Below, in pieces: positions 40,284 through 48,481 of a stretch of DNA of 55,388 nt (positions within the stretch are counted from its first letter, which is position 1; each line of letters opens with the position of its first letter). This DNA comes from a virus: the IMG/VR virus record IMGVR_UViG_3300032893_000060, positions 1-55,388 of that record; one strand, given 5' to 3'. The notes below the pieces were generated by a model, which was given only the letters and a program-made list of their open reading frames with translations, ran no database searches and had not been told where the DNA came from. Position numbers and translations under genes: made by a program.

Positions 40284-41158
40284 ATTCTTCCTAATGTATT
40301 ATACCGAATCACCATACGTTGCAATGATCTTACATTCAAACTCAAATCAAAGCTATCAACCATCGACCTATACTTATCCCAAAACTTATCACCACCTGGC
40401 AATGACAATACTATCGGTTCTATATCACACTTACGTTCTCGGAGTGGATTAACAGTTAGTTCCAACGTGCTTATCCTCGCATATAGATCTTCACGGAATG
40501 TCCCTGCCTTAACCATTGCTTTCAGATCACGATTAGTAGCAAACACAAACTTGCAGTCAACTGGTTCAATCTCTTTCCCTCCCACTTTCCTAACTGTCTT
40601 TTCCTGGATCACTCTCAACAACTTCGCCTGCACCCACATCGGCAACTCTCCTACTTCATCAAGGAACATCACACCACCTGTCGCCGCTTTGATTAGTCCA
40701 TCTGTTGTCTTACCGGCTCCAGTGAATGCACCACTGACATATCCGAACAGTTCACTCTCGACTAGTTCAGAAGGAAAGCCGGCACAGTTTGCAGCTTTGA
40801 TTACACCTGGACGATTGTTGATTTGTGACTTCGCTATTAGTTCTTTACCTGTTCCTGTCTCACCAAAGACTAGCACCTCGTACGGCGTCTTGCTCATCTT
40901 CAGTGCATCTTCTTTCATCTGGATAGTCTCTGGATCGACTGTGACAAATTTTTGGAGCCACAATTCTCCTGCACTGAACTGTGATTGATAGCGCCAGCTA
41001 CCATCAGGATTTGATACGATGATGAATGGAAGATTGTTTCGTTCAATCAGTATGCGGGCTGGGTCCATGCAGTCCGCACCATTAGCTTGTAATGCTTGTA
41101 ACTTCCTTTCAAAGAAGTCTATCTCACTTTGGGTTAGTTGCTTTGTTTGTTGGTCCAT
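40280..41158 (-). CDS. Phage sigma-54 activator (bEBP-like AAA+ ATPase without DNA-binding domain)
   Basis: This 292-residue protein is the central AAA+ domain of NtrC-family activators: Walker A GETGTGKE (99-106), the sigma-54-contacting loop GAFTGA (133-138, inside ELFGYVSGAFTGAGK), Walker B GGVMFLDEVGEL (151-162), ATNRDL (207-212) and FREDLYARI (221-229). The start lacks a receiver or GAF domain, and the end (NVRSLQRMVIRYN) stops where the helix-turn-helix would follow. It is thus shaped like PspF-type minimal activators. Expected role: open-complex formation by host RNA polymerase-sigma-54 at phage promoters. Confidence 0.93.
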   Translation of the reverse strand: MDQQTKQLTQSEIDFFERKLQALQANGADCMDPARILIERNNLPFIIVSNPDGSWRYQSQFSAGELWLQKFVTVDPETIQMKEDALKMSKTPYEVLVFGETGTGKELIAKSQINNRPGVIKAANCAGFPSELVESELFGYVSGAFTGAGKTTDGLIKAATGGVMFLDEVGELPMWVQAKLLRVIQEKTVRKVGGKEIEPVDCKFVFATNRDLKAMVKAGTFREDLYARISTLELTVNPLRERKCDIEPIVLSLPGGDKFWDKYRSMVDSFDLSLNVRSLQRMVIRYNTLGRI

Positions 41159-41471
41159 ATATTTTCTCTCTCCATGCTTTCCATATTGAAACTGCTTTCT
41201 TTCCAGTATATGTTATGTAATGATTAGCTGTTAGTTGTAACACACATACTGGAGTCCATCTGTCTAATATATCCATTCGCTTAGCTCTTTCTAGCATTGT
41301 CTCACCTGGATATAGTGGATGGAAGTGGGCTATCTCATCTCCTACTACTTGACCTCTTACTGTTGGTGCTTTGGGCTTTGTGTAGAAGACTGATCCCTCT
41401 TGATTGCGATAGAAGAAGGATGCATACTGCACTTTCCCTAGATCTAGGACAGTGCGATTAGAAGTCATCAT
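41124..41471 (-). CDS. Protein of unknown function upstream of the activator (115 aa)
   Basis: This protein is basic and aromatic: QYASFFYRNQEGSVFYTKPK, HFHPLYPGETMLERAKRMDILDRWTPV, and a C-terminal WKAWREKIYGPTNKATNPK. Its last 35 bases overlap the activator gene start in another frame. No family is recognised. It may be co-regulated with the activator. Confidence 0.65.
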   Translation of the reverse strand: MMTSNRTVLDLGKVQYASFFYRNQEGSVFYTKPKAPTVRGQVVGDEIAHFHPLYPGETMLERAKRMDILDRWTPVCVLQLTANHYITYTGKKAVSIWKAWREKIYGPTNKATNPK

Positions 41472-41643
41472 TGTTTGGTTTGTTTAGTGCAGCCAATAGG
41501 ATTGCTTCCATTATACCTGTATCTTGTGCGTTTATCAATAGATTACGCTCACCTTCTTTGATGCTTAGAATGTGGACATAATCATCTGACATTGGATCGG
41601 CTGGATCTGCTTTGGCTGCGTCAACTTCGATTTCGATTGTCAT
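41458..41643 (-). CDS. Small acidic protein (61 aa), unknown function
   Basis: The start is the ATG at 41643, which overlaps the ligase stop as ATGA. An upstream ATG at 41676 would lie inside the ligase. The product (MTIEIEVDAAKADPADPMSDDYVHILSI, later GIMEAILLAALNKPNNDDF) is acidic with one short hydrophobic helix. Function unknown. Confidence 0.65.
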   Translation of the reverse strand: MTIEIEVDAAKADPADPMSDDYVHILSIKEGERNLLINAQDTGIMEAILLAALNKPNNDDF

Positions 41644-42506
41644 ATATCCTTTCTCCAGCACTTGAATACTGGACACCGTGGTTTATCTTTCATTCCATGT
41701 TTCTGATACTTGAACGTTACTACTTTCCCCCTAAAGTAATCTTGGTTATCCCATATATCCTTTCGTTCTTTGTCTGTGAACCCAGAACCTATTTTGAATG
41801 GTCCGTATATATCGTGATGAACCCATAGTGCACCGAGAGTGTCTTCGGGGATCATGCCTGCGTTACAGGATGAATGCTTCGCTAGCCCAAAGTTATCGGC
41901 CGTCTCTGGATTGGCATTGTGCATTCGTTCTTCGAAGTCTGTGACAACTGCTTCGGCATCAAGGAATGGTTTGAGCTTCATTAGATAACCTTCGCGAAGA
42001 GTGGAACGGCCACATTTATATGGAGCATCAGCGCGGCGGAGCATAATGCCTTCATATCCTTCTTGAAGAAATGTTTTCATCTTCATCTGAAGTTGCATCT
42101 CATCATCAACTCTCTCGGGCCACAGGAATTGATGACAAGGAAAATGATGTTCACCAATAAACAATGCAAGTTCGTCAAGCCGCTCGATGTAAGACCATTC
42201 TGGATGAGCCCAACAATCAAATACTTTATAGATGAAGTCTGGTGCACCATCTATAGACATGACGCCAGATGATGTCTCTTGGAAGTTGTTGCCAACTACT
42301 AGTTCTCCGTCTAAATATCGTAAGCTAGCAGAAGATAAACATTTGCATATAAAGTTATTCGCTATTGGTTTAAATGTTCTACTAACTACTCGACCATCAC
42401 CAAGAACCAAGCACCTGATCCCATCAATCTTTGGTGTCGCTAATAGTGGATATTCTAGCTTGCTAACATCTTCAATGGTCGCTGCTAACATTGGTCTCGT
42501 TATCAT
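41640..42506 (-). CDS. ATP-dependent DNA ligase
   Basis: This 288-residue protein has ligase motif I with the adenylated lysine in PKIDGIR (Lys 26), motif III-like YLDGELVV, motif IV EGYEGIMLRR (about residues 143-152), then motif V with YLMKLKP. The small size is normal for phage ligases (T7 type). It seals nicks after replication and recombination and sits between the helicase and the activator genes. Confidence 0.9.
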   Translation of the reverse strand: MITRPMLAATIEDVSKLEYPLLATPKIDGIRCLVLGDGRVVSRTFKPIANNFICKCLSSASLRYLDGELVVGNNFQETSSGVMSIDGAPDFIYKVFDCWAHPEWSYIERLDELALFIGEHHFPCHQFLWPERVDDEMQLQMKMKTFLQEGYEGIMLRRADAPYKCGRSTLREGYLMKLKPFLDAEAVVTDFEERMHNANPETADNFGLAKHSSCNAGMIPEDTLGALWVHHDIYGPFKIGSGFTDKERKDIWDNQDYFRGKVVTFKYQKHGMKDKPRCPVFKCWRKDI

Positions 42507-42657
42507 GTCGTATTACTTTCACTTCATTGATTTCGAGCTTGTGCTCACTATTGTTTAGTGGACTGTCAAGCAGATAACGCTCTATGTGCTCACAGATTGT
42601 GAAGTTATCTACGCCAGTCACTACAGTTAATTCAATCCGGATTGTTTTCTTTTCCAT
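42472..42657 (-). CDS. Small protein (61 aa), unknown function
   Basis: The ATG at 42657 is preceded by GAGGAAG and replaces an upstream in-frame ATG at 42711. The product is MEKKTIRIELTVVTGVDNFT followed by CEHIERYLLDSPLNN and a charged C-terminus, a beta-alpha-beta pattern. It overlaps both neighbours in different frames. Function unknown. Confidence 0.62.
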   Translation of the reverse strand: MEKKTIRIELTVVTGVDNFTICEHIERYLLDSPLNNSEHKLEINEVKVIRHDNETNVSSDH

Positions 42658-42964
42658 AGTTCTTCCTCGATACAAGCATATTCTCGAAGTGAAAGTGAAA
42701 CGGCTTTTCAATTGGAATACTTCCCTCCCAATATGCAGTTAGATATCCATATAAAGCATGAGTTTTGGCTGATTGTATGGTTGCAATACCTTCATAATGT
42801 CCAGTCCACTCTCCTTTCTGGTTACCAATTCTAAGCCGCCATATGAAACCAGTTTTATCATTTATTACATCGACTGTTACTTCTTCATTAGTATCTGGAA
42901 ATAAGTATGTTGATGTATTTGTTATTCGTTTTTCTAATTCTATTTGATCAGTTTTTCTAGTCAT
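42632..42964 (-). CDS. Protein of unknown function downstream of the helicase (110 aa)
   Basis: The ATG at 42964 overlaps the helicase stop and is preceded by GGAAAAG; upstream in-frame ATGs lie inside the helicase. The product (MTRKTDQIELEKRITNTSTY, later GFIWRLRIGNQKGEWTGHYEGIATI) is mixed alpha/beta with aromatic residues near the C-terminus. No family is recognised. Confidence 0.62.
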   Translation of the reverse strand: MTRKTDQIELEKRITNTSTYLFPDTNEEVTVDVINDKTGFIWRLRIGNQKGEWTGHYEGIATIQSAKTHALYGYLTAYWEGSIPIEKPFHFHFENMLVSRKNYGKENNPD

Positions 42965-45305
42965 TTGTTTCTTTTCCATTTCCATTCTCACTTTCTCCTT
43001 CTTCGTCAGTGTCACCCTCATCAATGAGGGATGATTCATCGTTCATTGCGTCTTTGGTTAGGTCAAGCACTCGCTTAACTTCCTCGTCTCTACCACCACC
43101 AAAGATTATTTGTTGCCAACTCTCCCTCTGTCTAACTACCGCACTCAAGCACCTGAGCTTCTGACTATATACTTGCCCCATCCTTACTTCGATCGTGCCT
43201 GCGTAGCAGTAGACGTTTTGGACTGTCGGTGATAGGCTTGTTAATCTAGGAACGCGTCCCACTCCTTGGACGAGTTCAATCGCATTGTAGGTGACAACAA
43301 TGAATGTTTCACGAGGTCGTACTGGAACTTTGGCAATATCTTCTTCAAAGGCATAACCGCTTTCCTTACGTCTGCACTTGAAGCTGGTAAGTTCATCTGT
43401 ATGGTGTAAGGACAGGCCCACCCCTCCAGCCTTAAGTGTATATATACAGTAGAGCGATTCCCCTCTCTGGAACTTGTCGATTTCATTTTGTCTTGTTATT
43501 TGATCTTGTGGACCTAAGCGCCACTCTTCCGGATACTGGACTAGAACTCTGTCCTCTACATCATCTAATCCCATATCTCCAATCATTTCATCTGCTTCTA
43601 ATCCCATTGCTTTGAGCTTATCGCTCAACGCTTTAATCTTTGCTTTAGACTTTTGCTTTTCTGTAAGTTGTGTTTGACCACCACCCCAAATGAGGGAGAT
43701 GTTGTCACGGGACACACCATACTTTTCGATAAGGAGTTTCTGTATCTCAATAAGAGTAGCTTTGAATTTAACTGCTGCAACAGCGGCTTTGCCTCTCTTG
43801 GTGACAGCTTCGTGCATATCGTGAGCAAAATGTTCCGCATGACAGAATTCTGCTGCCATTGCGAACTTAAGAAGTACGACGAGATAGCAAATGCCCGCGT
43901 TATCACCTGCCTCTTTTGCCGCATCAATCTTTGCTTTCTCTTTAAGGAATCTTTCCCATGCATCTTCATAGAATTTACGTTTTGCATCAGACTCGAATTG
44001 AATTATCTTAACACCATTAATTGCATCGAACTGTGGCTTAACACCCTTTACTCTTACTATCCAAGGTTCCAAATCATCTATTAGTCTGTCTACAGCCGCT
44101 TTATTGAAGTCAGTTGGCTTACTTGGACTACTGATCATGGATGCGTATGCATTCCAATTGTCGTTTGTGAGTATGCTACCCTTTGGAAACCCCAAATGCT
44201 CTAGTGGTCTGTGAGTTGCGACTGCGAATGCTTGTGCTTCGGAGACGCGAGCAAATGGAGTAGCACTAATGCAAACCAGACAAGACTTCCCAAGAGGAAG
44301 TTCATTATACTTATAGATGATTCGTGACTGCTTCGATTTTTTGTTCTTTGCTCCTTGTGATTCATCTAGATAGAGTGGGACTGGCTGAAGGCCATTCTTC
44401 CACTGTAGGTCCATTATTTCTTTGCCATTCTGAACTACTAACTTCTCACGCAACCAATACTCACCAGCGGCTGAACGCAACTGTTCAATGTTTGTAATCT
44501 CTGTGTCGACATTGGGCTTAAGATTAAACAAGCCACCAAATACACGATGTGTCTGAGTGAGGATAGTTGCTTTAGTTACATAGAGACTTTTAATGTGAGA
44601 CCATGTGCGGCTGTCACTCCAACCTATGTCCCTAAGGTGTCGCTCAATCATTGCGACAATGAATGTCTTGCCAGTCCCTGTCGGTGCAAGAATCAATAGC
44701 CCTGTCTTCCCTTCATCAACGATCTTCCTTATTGCTTCTGCCGCTGCTTTCTTTTGGAACCAGTATTCATAGAGTGCGACACTGACATTCGGTGAACGGG
44801 TATAGCCATAATTGTCTTCTGCCTTAAGGATAATTTTCGGAGCTTCTTGGATAGGTGTGCTTTGTATAGTGCGGTTTGTATCGCCCACTCGAAGCGGCGC
44901 TGACTCCACAGTAGTTTGGCTCTTTCCATTCTCACTTTGGCTTTCAGTTCCCGAGCCGATGGGACGTTGAGCTTCTTCAGTTCGAGCAGGAAGCTCAACC
45001 ACATTCTGTCTATCTGACTTTGGCTTTTCATATGTTGTATCTATTGCTGTTTGTACTATCTCACTCTGTAATTTGGTTTCTAATTCGTCTACTTGTTTCT
45101 TGAGAAATTCTTTTAGTTCTGGGAATGTCAGCGGACGATTGGCTGTCTTGGTAATCTCAGTATCAGGGATGCCTAAGTGTCGCTGTAGATCATGCCAATC
45201 TTTGATTTGGTGAAACGAGAATGCGGAGACTATGCGTGCGTGAAGCAATCGTAGATTGTCACGTTGACGACGTTTTATGGTTTCAGGTGAGGGAGGACGG
45301 GCCAT
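42957..45305 (-). CDS. SF2 (SNF2-like) DNA helicase, 782 aa
   Basis: This 782-residue protein has helicase core motifs: Walker A LAPTGTGKT (206-214), a DEXD-type box LYLDESQG (311-318), motif III SATPF (347-351), motif V TLKAGGVGLSLHHTD and motif VI LVQGVGRVPRL (about residue 690). An N-terminal ~170-residue domain carries a basic tail and low-complexity Ser/Gln region, and the C-terminal tail is acidic. Large phage SF2 helicases of this shape act in replication-fork restart or D-loop processing. It is the largest early gene after the ejection block and heads the ligase/activator sub-operon. Confidence 0.85.
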   Translation of the reverse strand: MARPPSPETIKRRQRDNLRLLHARIVSAFSFHQIKDWHDLQRHLGIPDTEITKTANRPLTFPELKEFLKKQVDELETKLQSEIVQTAIDTTYEKPKSDRQNVVELPARTEEAQRPIGSGTESQSENGKSQTTVESAPLRVGDTNRTIQSTPIQEAPKIILKAEDNYGYTRSPNVSVALYEYWFQKKAAAEAIRKIVDEGKTGLLILAPTGTGKTFIVAMIERHLRDIGWSDSRTWSHIKSLYVTKATILTQTHRVFGGLFNLKPNVDTEITNIEQLRSAAGEYWLREKLVVQNGKEIMDLQWKNGLQPVPLYLDESQGAKNKKSKQSRIIYKYNELPLGKSCLVCISATPFARVSEAQAFAVATHRPLEHLGFPKGSILTNDNWNAYASMISSPSKPTDFNKAAVDRLIDDLEPWIVRVKGVKPQFDAINGVKIIQFESDAKRKFYEDAWERFLKEKAKIDAAKEAGDNAGICYLVVLLKFAMAAEFCHAEHFAHDMHEAVTKRGKAAVAAVKFKATLIEIQKLLIEKYGVSRDNISLIWGGGQTQLTEKQKSKAKIKALSDKLKAMGLEADEMIGDMGLDDVEDRVLVQYPEEWRLGPQDQITRQNEIDKFQRGESLYCIYTLKAGGVGLSLHHTDELTSFKCRRKESGYAFEEDIAKVPVRPRETFIVVTYNAIELVQGVGRVPRLTSLSPTVQNVYCYAGTIEVRMGQVYSQKLRCLSAVVRQRESWQQIIFGGGRDEEVKRVLDLTKDAMNDESSLIDEGDTDEEGESENGNGKETND

Positions 45306-45306
45306 A

Positions 45307-45697
45307 TTATATCTTGTCTGTTAATACAACTTCATTAAGTATATCATGAAGTCTATCTGATGGTAAGAGATAGCTTGGTGCAGATTGATAACGTTCAACT
45401 GCATCTCGTATCCCCTGTTTCCAAGCATCGAGTTGGATTTGTTTTATATGATCTATGCAAGATTGATCTGTTGGAAATGTATTATCATGAATTTCCTTGA
45501 ACCACTCTTCTGCTGTTTTTATGTTTATTTAATATATTTTCTATATCCTTGCCATTAAATCTTTCTCTAATCTGTTGCGGTGTCTGTTGCATTAATTGAC
45601 GATGCTCAATCTCTTCTAGTTGAGTAAGTGAGTAGAAGTATCCTACTTTGCCATCGTCTAGTTCGATAATGGTTGGTGAGAGGTCAATGGGGTTCAT
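45307..45697 (-). CDS. Small gene with a likely frameshift (about 130 aa if joined)
   Basis: The frame from the ATG at 45697 closes at 45485 after 70 codons (MNPIDLSPTIIELDDGKVG to a C-terminal VVQGNS). Another frame without any ATG, GTG or TTG continues with clearly protein-like sequence (TAEEWFKEIHDNTFPTDQ, AWKQGIRDAVERYQSAPSY, LPSDRLHDILNEVV) to TAA at 45307. Skipping one base in the A5 run at 45526-45530 (minus strand) joins them as ILNKHKTAEEW. This is a +1 slip, a homopolymer sequencing error or a real frameshift mutation. Function unknown. Confidence 0.6.
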
Positions 45698-46137
45698 AGC
45701 TCACTCTCTTTCTCAATTAGTTTCTTTACTCCACATTGCGCTACTTTCAGATGCATAGTCTTACACTTAATGATTGACAAAGCACACAAAGTCGATCTCT
45801 CAATGGGCATATTGTATTTGTAGGTAATTTGCTTTGCTACAAGCTTCACATTAGCCTCGAAGATGAATCTCGCAACCCGCTCATCATTCGCCCTTTTCCT
45901 CTGTCTCTCCCAAAGATCAACTGACTCTATCCATGCTTTGTAACGCCAGAGAAGTGGACGTTTTAAGTCTGGATTGTATTTGTCTGGCCATTGGACATAA
46001 TAGGTCAACCGATTCTTGAGCTTAATGTCTAGTATCTCTGCTACCGACGCTCGAATTGGGACAGAATGATTCTCACCTAATGTGTCTTCGAGATACTCGT
46101 CGAGTGGTAGAGTGATTGTGTCGGGTGGCTTTTTCAT
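45694..46137 (-). CDS. Protein of unknown function (147 aa)
   Basis: This protein begins MKKPPDTITLPLDEYLEDTLGENH and is mostly helical with conserved-looking aromatic and charged clusters (YYVQWPDKYNPDLKRPLLWRYKAWIESVDLWERQRKRANDERV). It overlaps the downstream gene by ATGA and starts one base after the preceding stop. No family is recognised. Confidence 0.7.
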   Translation of the reverse strand: MKKPPDTITLPLDEYLEDTLGENHSVPIRASVAEILDIKLKNRLTYYVQWPDKYNPDLKRPLLWRYKAWIESVDLWERQRKRANDERVARFIFEANVKLVAKQITYKYNMPIERSTLCALSIIKCKTMHLKVAQCGVKKLIEKESEL

Positions 46138-46308
46138 TCATCTTGTGGTGCCTTGAATGATGTTGATTATCTCAACGAGAGCAGCATTATAGTTGCGAAC
46201 TCCAAAGCTTAATGCTCGTATCTTATCCAAGACGATCTGTCGCTCTTGCTCTAGTTTCGCAATCTTTTGGCGAAGATTGTCAACCTCTTTTTGCTCTTCG
46301 GGAGTCAT
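46138..46308 (-). CDS. Short coiled-coil protein, unknown function
   Basis: The ATG at 46308 is preferred over a GTG at 46320 in the same frame. The product (MTPEEQKEVDNLRQKIAKLEQERQIVLDKIRALSF) is almost entirely a coiled coil with a short C-terminal tail. It lies in a run of small genes just downstream of a structured RNA stretch. Function unknown. Confidence 0.62.
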   Translation of the reverse strand: MTPEEQKEVDNLRQKIAKLEQERQIVLDKIRALSFGVRNYNAALVEIINIIQGTTR

Positions 46309-46332
46309 ATGATTAAACACAAATACGCCGAC

Positions 46333-46421
46333 TAGGTTACATCACCCATCGGCTTTTCGGTTGTTATCCGAAGTCTGGAGCCTAAGCGAGTGGCCTAAGC
46401 TCCAGGTGTTCGACTAACCTA
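46333..46421. ncRNA. Structured intergenic element (three-way-junction shape)
   Basis: A 7-bp outer stem (TAGGTTA 46333-46339 with TAACCTA 46415-46421) encloses a perfect 7-bp hairpin CTGGAGC/GCTCCAG (46375-46381 with 46399-46405) and a shorter TCGG/CCGA pairing. No T-tract follows. It could be a leader, processing signal or small RNA. The last bases overlap the stop codon region of the 46414-46815 gene. Confidence 0.45.
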
Positions 46422-46815
46422 TACCCAGAGCAGCACGCTCTTCTGCCGTTAATTTGGCGATTGCTTGATCTTTTATTGAAAATTGCTTTTGTCTTACTTC
46501 TCGTCTTTGTTTCATTTGCAAATAGTGTTCTCTTTTAAACTTAAGCAACTGTTGTTTAGTTGGTCGTAGTGATATTTGTAAATCAGTTAATAATTTCTGT
46601 TTATTAACCGAACCATCAATTTCTATTTGATCCAAACAAATATCCATGCATAATGCACGAAGATGCCGATTAAGCACTTTAGCTAATACAGGTTTTGAGA
46701 ATAGCTTTAGTGCTCCGTTAATATTATTCTCGGTCACCTTATAACCAAGAAATGTCCTACCATAATTAAAACTTTTCTTTCCTATTGTTTGTATTGTTAG
46801 TTTCATTTTACTCAC
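46414..46815 (-). CDS. Basic protein of unknown function (133 aa)
   Basis: This protein is strongly basic and helical (LNRHLRALCMDICLDQIEIDGSVNKQKLLTDLQISLRP, QLLKFKREHYLQMKQRREVRQKQFSIKDQAIAKL). A second ATG at 46806 is possible. The C-terminal helices look nucleic-acid-binding. It lies after a bidirectional terminator hairpin. No family is recognised. Confidence 0.65.
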   Translation of the reverse strand: MSKMKLTIQTIGKKSFNYGRTFLGYKVTENNINGALKLFSKPVLAKVLNRHLRALCMDICLDQIEIDGSVNKQKLLTDLQISLRPTKQQLLKFKREHYLQMKQRREVRQKQFSIKDQAIAKLTAEERAALGIG

Positions 46816-46840
46816 TTTTTGTTAGTTGTTAACTGAAAGA

Positions 46841-46866
46841 AAGGGACTGAAATTATTCAATCCCTT
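46841..46866 (-). terminator. Hairpin terminator between early genes
   Basis: The arms 46841-46851 and 46856-46866 form an 11-bp stem (one G-T) with a 4-nt loop, just after the stop of the 46887-47516 gene. A short T-rich tract (TCTTTC) follows on the minus strand, so it may terminate weakly in either direction. Confidence 0.6.
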
Positions 46867-46886
46867 CTGTTTTAACTAACGACTGA

Positions 46887-47516
46887 CTACTTGGTGGCAG
46901 TAGTAGCTTTTTCCTCTTCCTCTTCTTCCTTCTGGCGTTGCTGGCGCTTCGCAACTCTCTCTGCATACTTCGCATCAAGAGCGGCCTTACTGATCTTCAA
47001 AGGCTGGATCAATGCAGCCAATTCGATCATCCTGTTTTCCAATACAATGGCACGAGCCGTCTTAGGCGTGGCAGGAGTTCCATCCTCCGTAGCGCCGAAG
47101 CTATCGTCATTGATGATAGACTGCTGCTCATCAACATAGACACTAATCTGGCCGATAATGTCTTTCAGCTTCTCAACACCCGCTGTAAACTGACTCCACT
47201 CAACCATCATATTCTCCTCATTGAGGAGACCAGTAGTCTCATTGATATTGTCCAAGTAAATGTCTTGAAAAATACCACGAGCCTCGCGAGTGAGGGCAGT
47301 TGCCGCATCTTTCAAACCGAACCACAGAAGATCAGCAATGTTGGTTAGACATTGGAGTGTGCTTCCATTCTTCAGTTCTACCTCTGAAAGGATAGGAGGT
47401 TCGATGGTTGGAAAATAGAAGGACTTGCCGAAGTTCTTCTTGTTCTTCTTACCGAATTTACCCTCAACGAGAGTCTTATTGACTCCATTACGTTCTACAT
47501 TTAAGTTCAGACTCAT
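46887..47516 (-). CDS. Protein of unknown function with acidic Glu-rich tail (209 aa)
   Basis: This 209-residue protein has a basic N-terminus (KFGKKNKKNFGKSFYFP), a mostly helical body (WFGLKDAATALTREARGIFQDIYLDNINE, WSQFTAGVEKLKDIIGQISVYVDEQQ) and a highly charged end (KRQQRQKEEEEEEKATTATK). It looks like a structural or scaffolding-type accessory protein. It is followed by a terminator hairpin, so it closes a transcription unit. No family is recognised. Confidence 0.7.
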   Translation of the reverse strand: MSLNLNVERNGVNKTLVEGKFGKKNKKNFGKSFYFPTIEPPILSEVELKNGSTLQCLTNIADLLWFGLKDAATALTREARGIFQDIYLDNINETTGLLNEENMMVEWSQFTAGVEKLKDIIGQISVYVDEQQSIINDDSFGATEDGTPATPKTARAIVLENRMIELAALIQPLKISKAALDAKYAERVAKRQQRQKEEEEEEKATTATK

Positions 47517-47574
47517 TTGTTTTGTTTCTATTTGTTGTTTACTGTTTTACCGTGCAACTAGCTTCACGTGCGAG

Positions 47575-47718
47575 CTAGTTGGAAATCTTGCAGAATCTCT
47601 TGTTGATCCATTCTCCGCGATCATTGTCTTTCCATGTGACAAGATAGAAAGATGAACCAACTTGAATGACTTTGCCTTCGAACGAATGTCCGTTTGGTAG
47701 TGCTACTGTGATTTTCAT
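47575..47718 (-). CDS. Small SH3-like protein (47 aa), unknown function
   Basis: The ATG at 47718 overlaps the preceding stop as ATGA and the frame ends with TAG at 47575-47577. The product MKITVALPNGHSFEGKVIQV continues with SFYLVTWKDNDRGEWINKR, a compact five-strand SH3-like pattern. Its function is unknown. It belongs to the operon behind the perfect sigma-54 promoter. Confidence 0.66.
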   Translation of the reverse strand: MKITVALPNGHSFEGKVIQVGSSFYLVTWKDNDRGEWINKRFCKISN

Positions 47719-47972
47719 TGTATTACATTCTTTGGTGGACGAGTTGCAACCGGACGGCGAACTACTAGATTGATTTGTCCTTTCTCGTATCGTCCGGCCT
47801 TCTCACCGAAATACTTTTCGCTGACTAAAATCCAACCATGATTTGATTCATCATTTGGATCAACCTCAGCGAATGTCTGAATGTCGGGATCAAAATTATT
47901 CATTGTGTTAATCTGATCTTCTGCTTTGATTGTCTCATTTGGTCTTAGTATTCTGTATCTCATAATGCTCAC
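47715..47972 (-). CDS. Small protein with a dedicated sigma-54 promoter (85 aa)
   Basis: This 85-residue protein begins MSIMRYRILRPNETIKAEDQ and contains SNHGWILVSEKYFGEKAGRYEKGQINLVVRRP, a small beta-rich layout. It is the first gene after the perfect sigma-54 promoter at 48004-48019, with a ~20-base leader. Its function is unknown; late or stress-time expression is implied by the promoter. Confidence 0.68.
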   Translation of the reverse strand: MSIMRYRILRPNETIKAEDQINTMNNFDPDIQTFAEVDPNDESNHGWILVSEKYFGEKAGRYEKGQINLVVRRPVATRPPKNVIQ

Positions 47973-48003
47973 TCTTTCATTGGTTTTGCCGTGCTAGGTA
48001 TAT

Positions 48004-48019
48004 AGCAATTTGCGTGCCA
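48004..48019 (-). promoter_or_regulatory. Sigma-54 promoter with a perfect consensus
   Basis: TGGCACG-CAAAT-TGCT on the minus strand is an exact fit to TGGCACG-N4-TTGCT. It lies between the stop of 48085-48288 and the start of the 47972 gene, and transcription would start near 47993. Confidence 0.85.
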
Positions 48020-48084
48020 AGTGCATCTCACTAGAAGCAGTCGAATTGATATAACCTAGTATAGGGTTAGTGGCTACTATTTAA

Positions 48085-48288
48085 CTAGCGCAACAGTTCG
48101 TGAAATATACTATTGACATGTCGATTGCGTGTATCGCGTGCTTCATTTAATTGATGGCTGATTTCATCTACTTTTTGCTGTGCAATAGCTAATTGGTGAA
48201 CTGTTTCAGGTGTTAGCATACAAACAAGGTTTGATGCCGACTGTTGAACACAACGAATCGCATTATTGACTTCGTATCTGTCATTCAT
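48085..48288 (-). CDS. Small helical protein (67 aa), unknown function
   Basis: The ATG at 48288 is preceded by GGAGAGA and is preferred to an upstream ATG at 48330. The product MNDRYEVNNAIRCVQQSASN is helical and continues with QLAIAQQKVDEISHQLNEARDTR, a coiled coil. It is the last gene before the sigma-54 promoter of the next unit. Function unknown. Confidence 0.62.
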   Translation of the reverse strand: MNDRYEVNNAIRCVQQSASNLVCMLTPETVHQLAIAQQKVDEISHQLNEARDTRNRHVNSIFHELLR

Positions 48289-48289
48289 A

Positions 48290-48481
48290 TTAGTCTCTCC
48301 TATACTGTAGGATTGTATTCGTAGTATCATCGCCTAATATCTGGCGAAGATGCTCTACTTTGTCTTTGTGCTTGATTTTGATTTCAGTTAACGACATTGC
48401 AAACGGCTGGATTGGAATACGAATCCAATGTCCATTTACTAATGTTCGCCTATCTGTTCGGCCACCGATTAGTGTTCTCAC
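48290..48481 (-). CDS. Small protein (63 aa), unknown function
   Basis: The GTG at 48481 starts a frame that ends just before the next gene. The product (MRTLIGGRTDRRTLVNGHWI and later MSLTEIKIKHKDKVEHLRQILGDDTTNTI) is basic. It overlaps the upstream gene by 32 bases, so the real start may be the ATG in MSLTE at 48397. Function unknown. Confidence 0.55.
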   Translation of the reverse strand: MRTLIGGRTDRRTLVNGHWIRIPIQPFAMSLTEIKIKHKDKVEHLRQILGDDTTNTILQYRRD

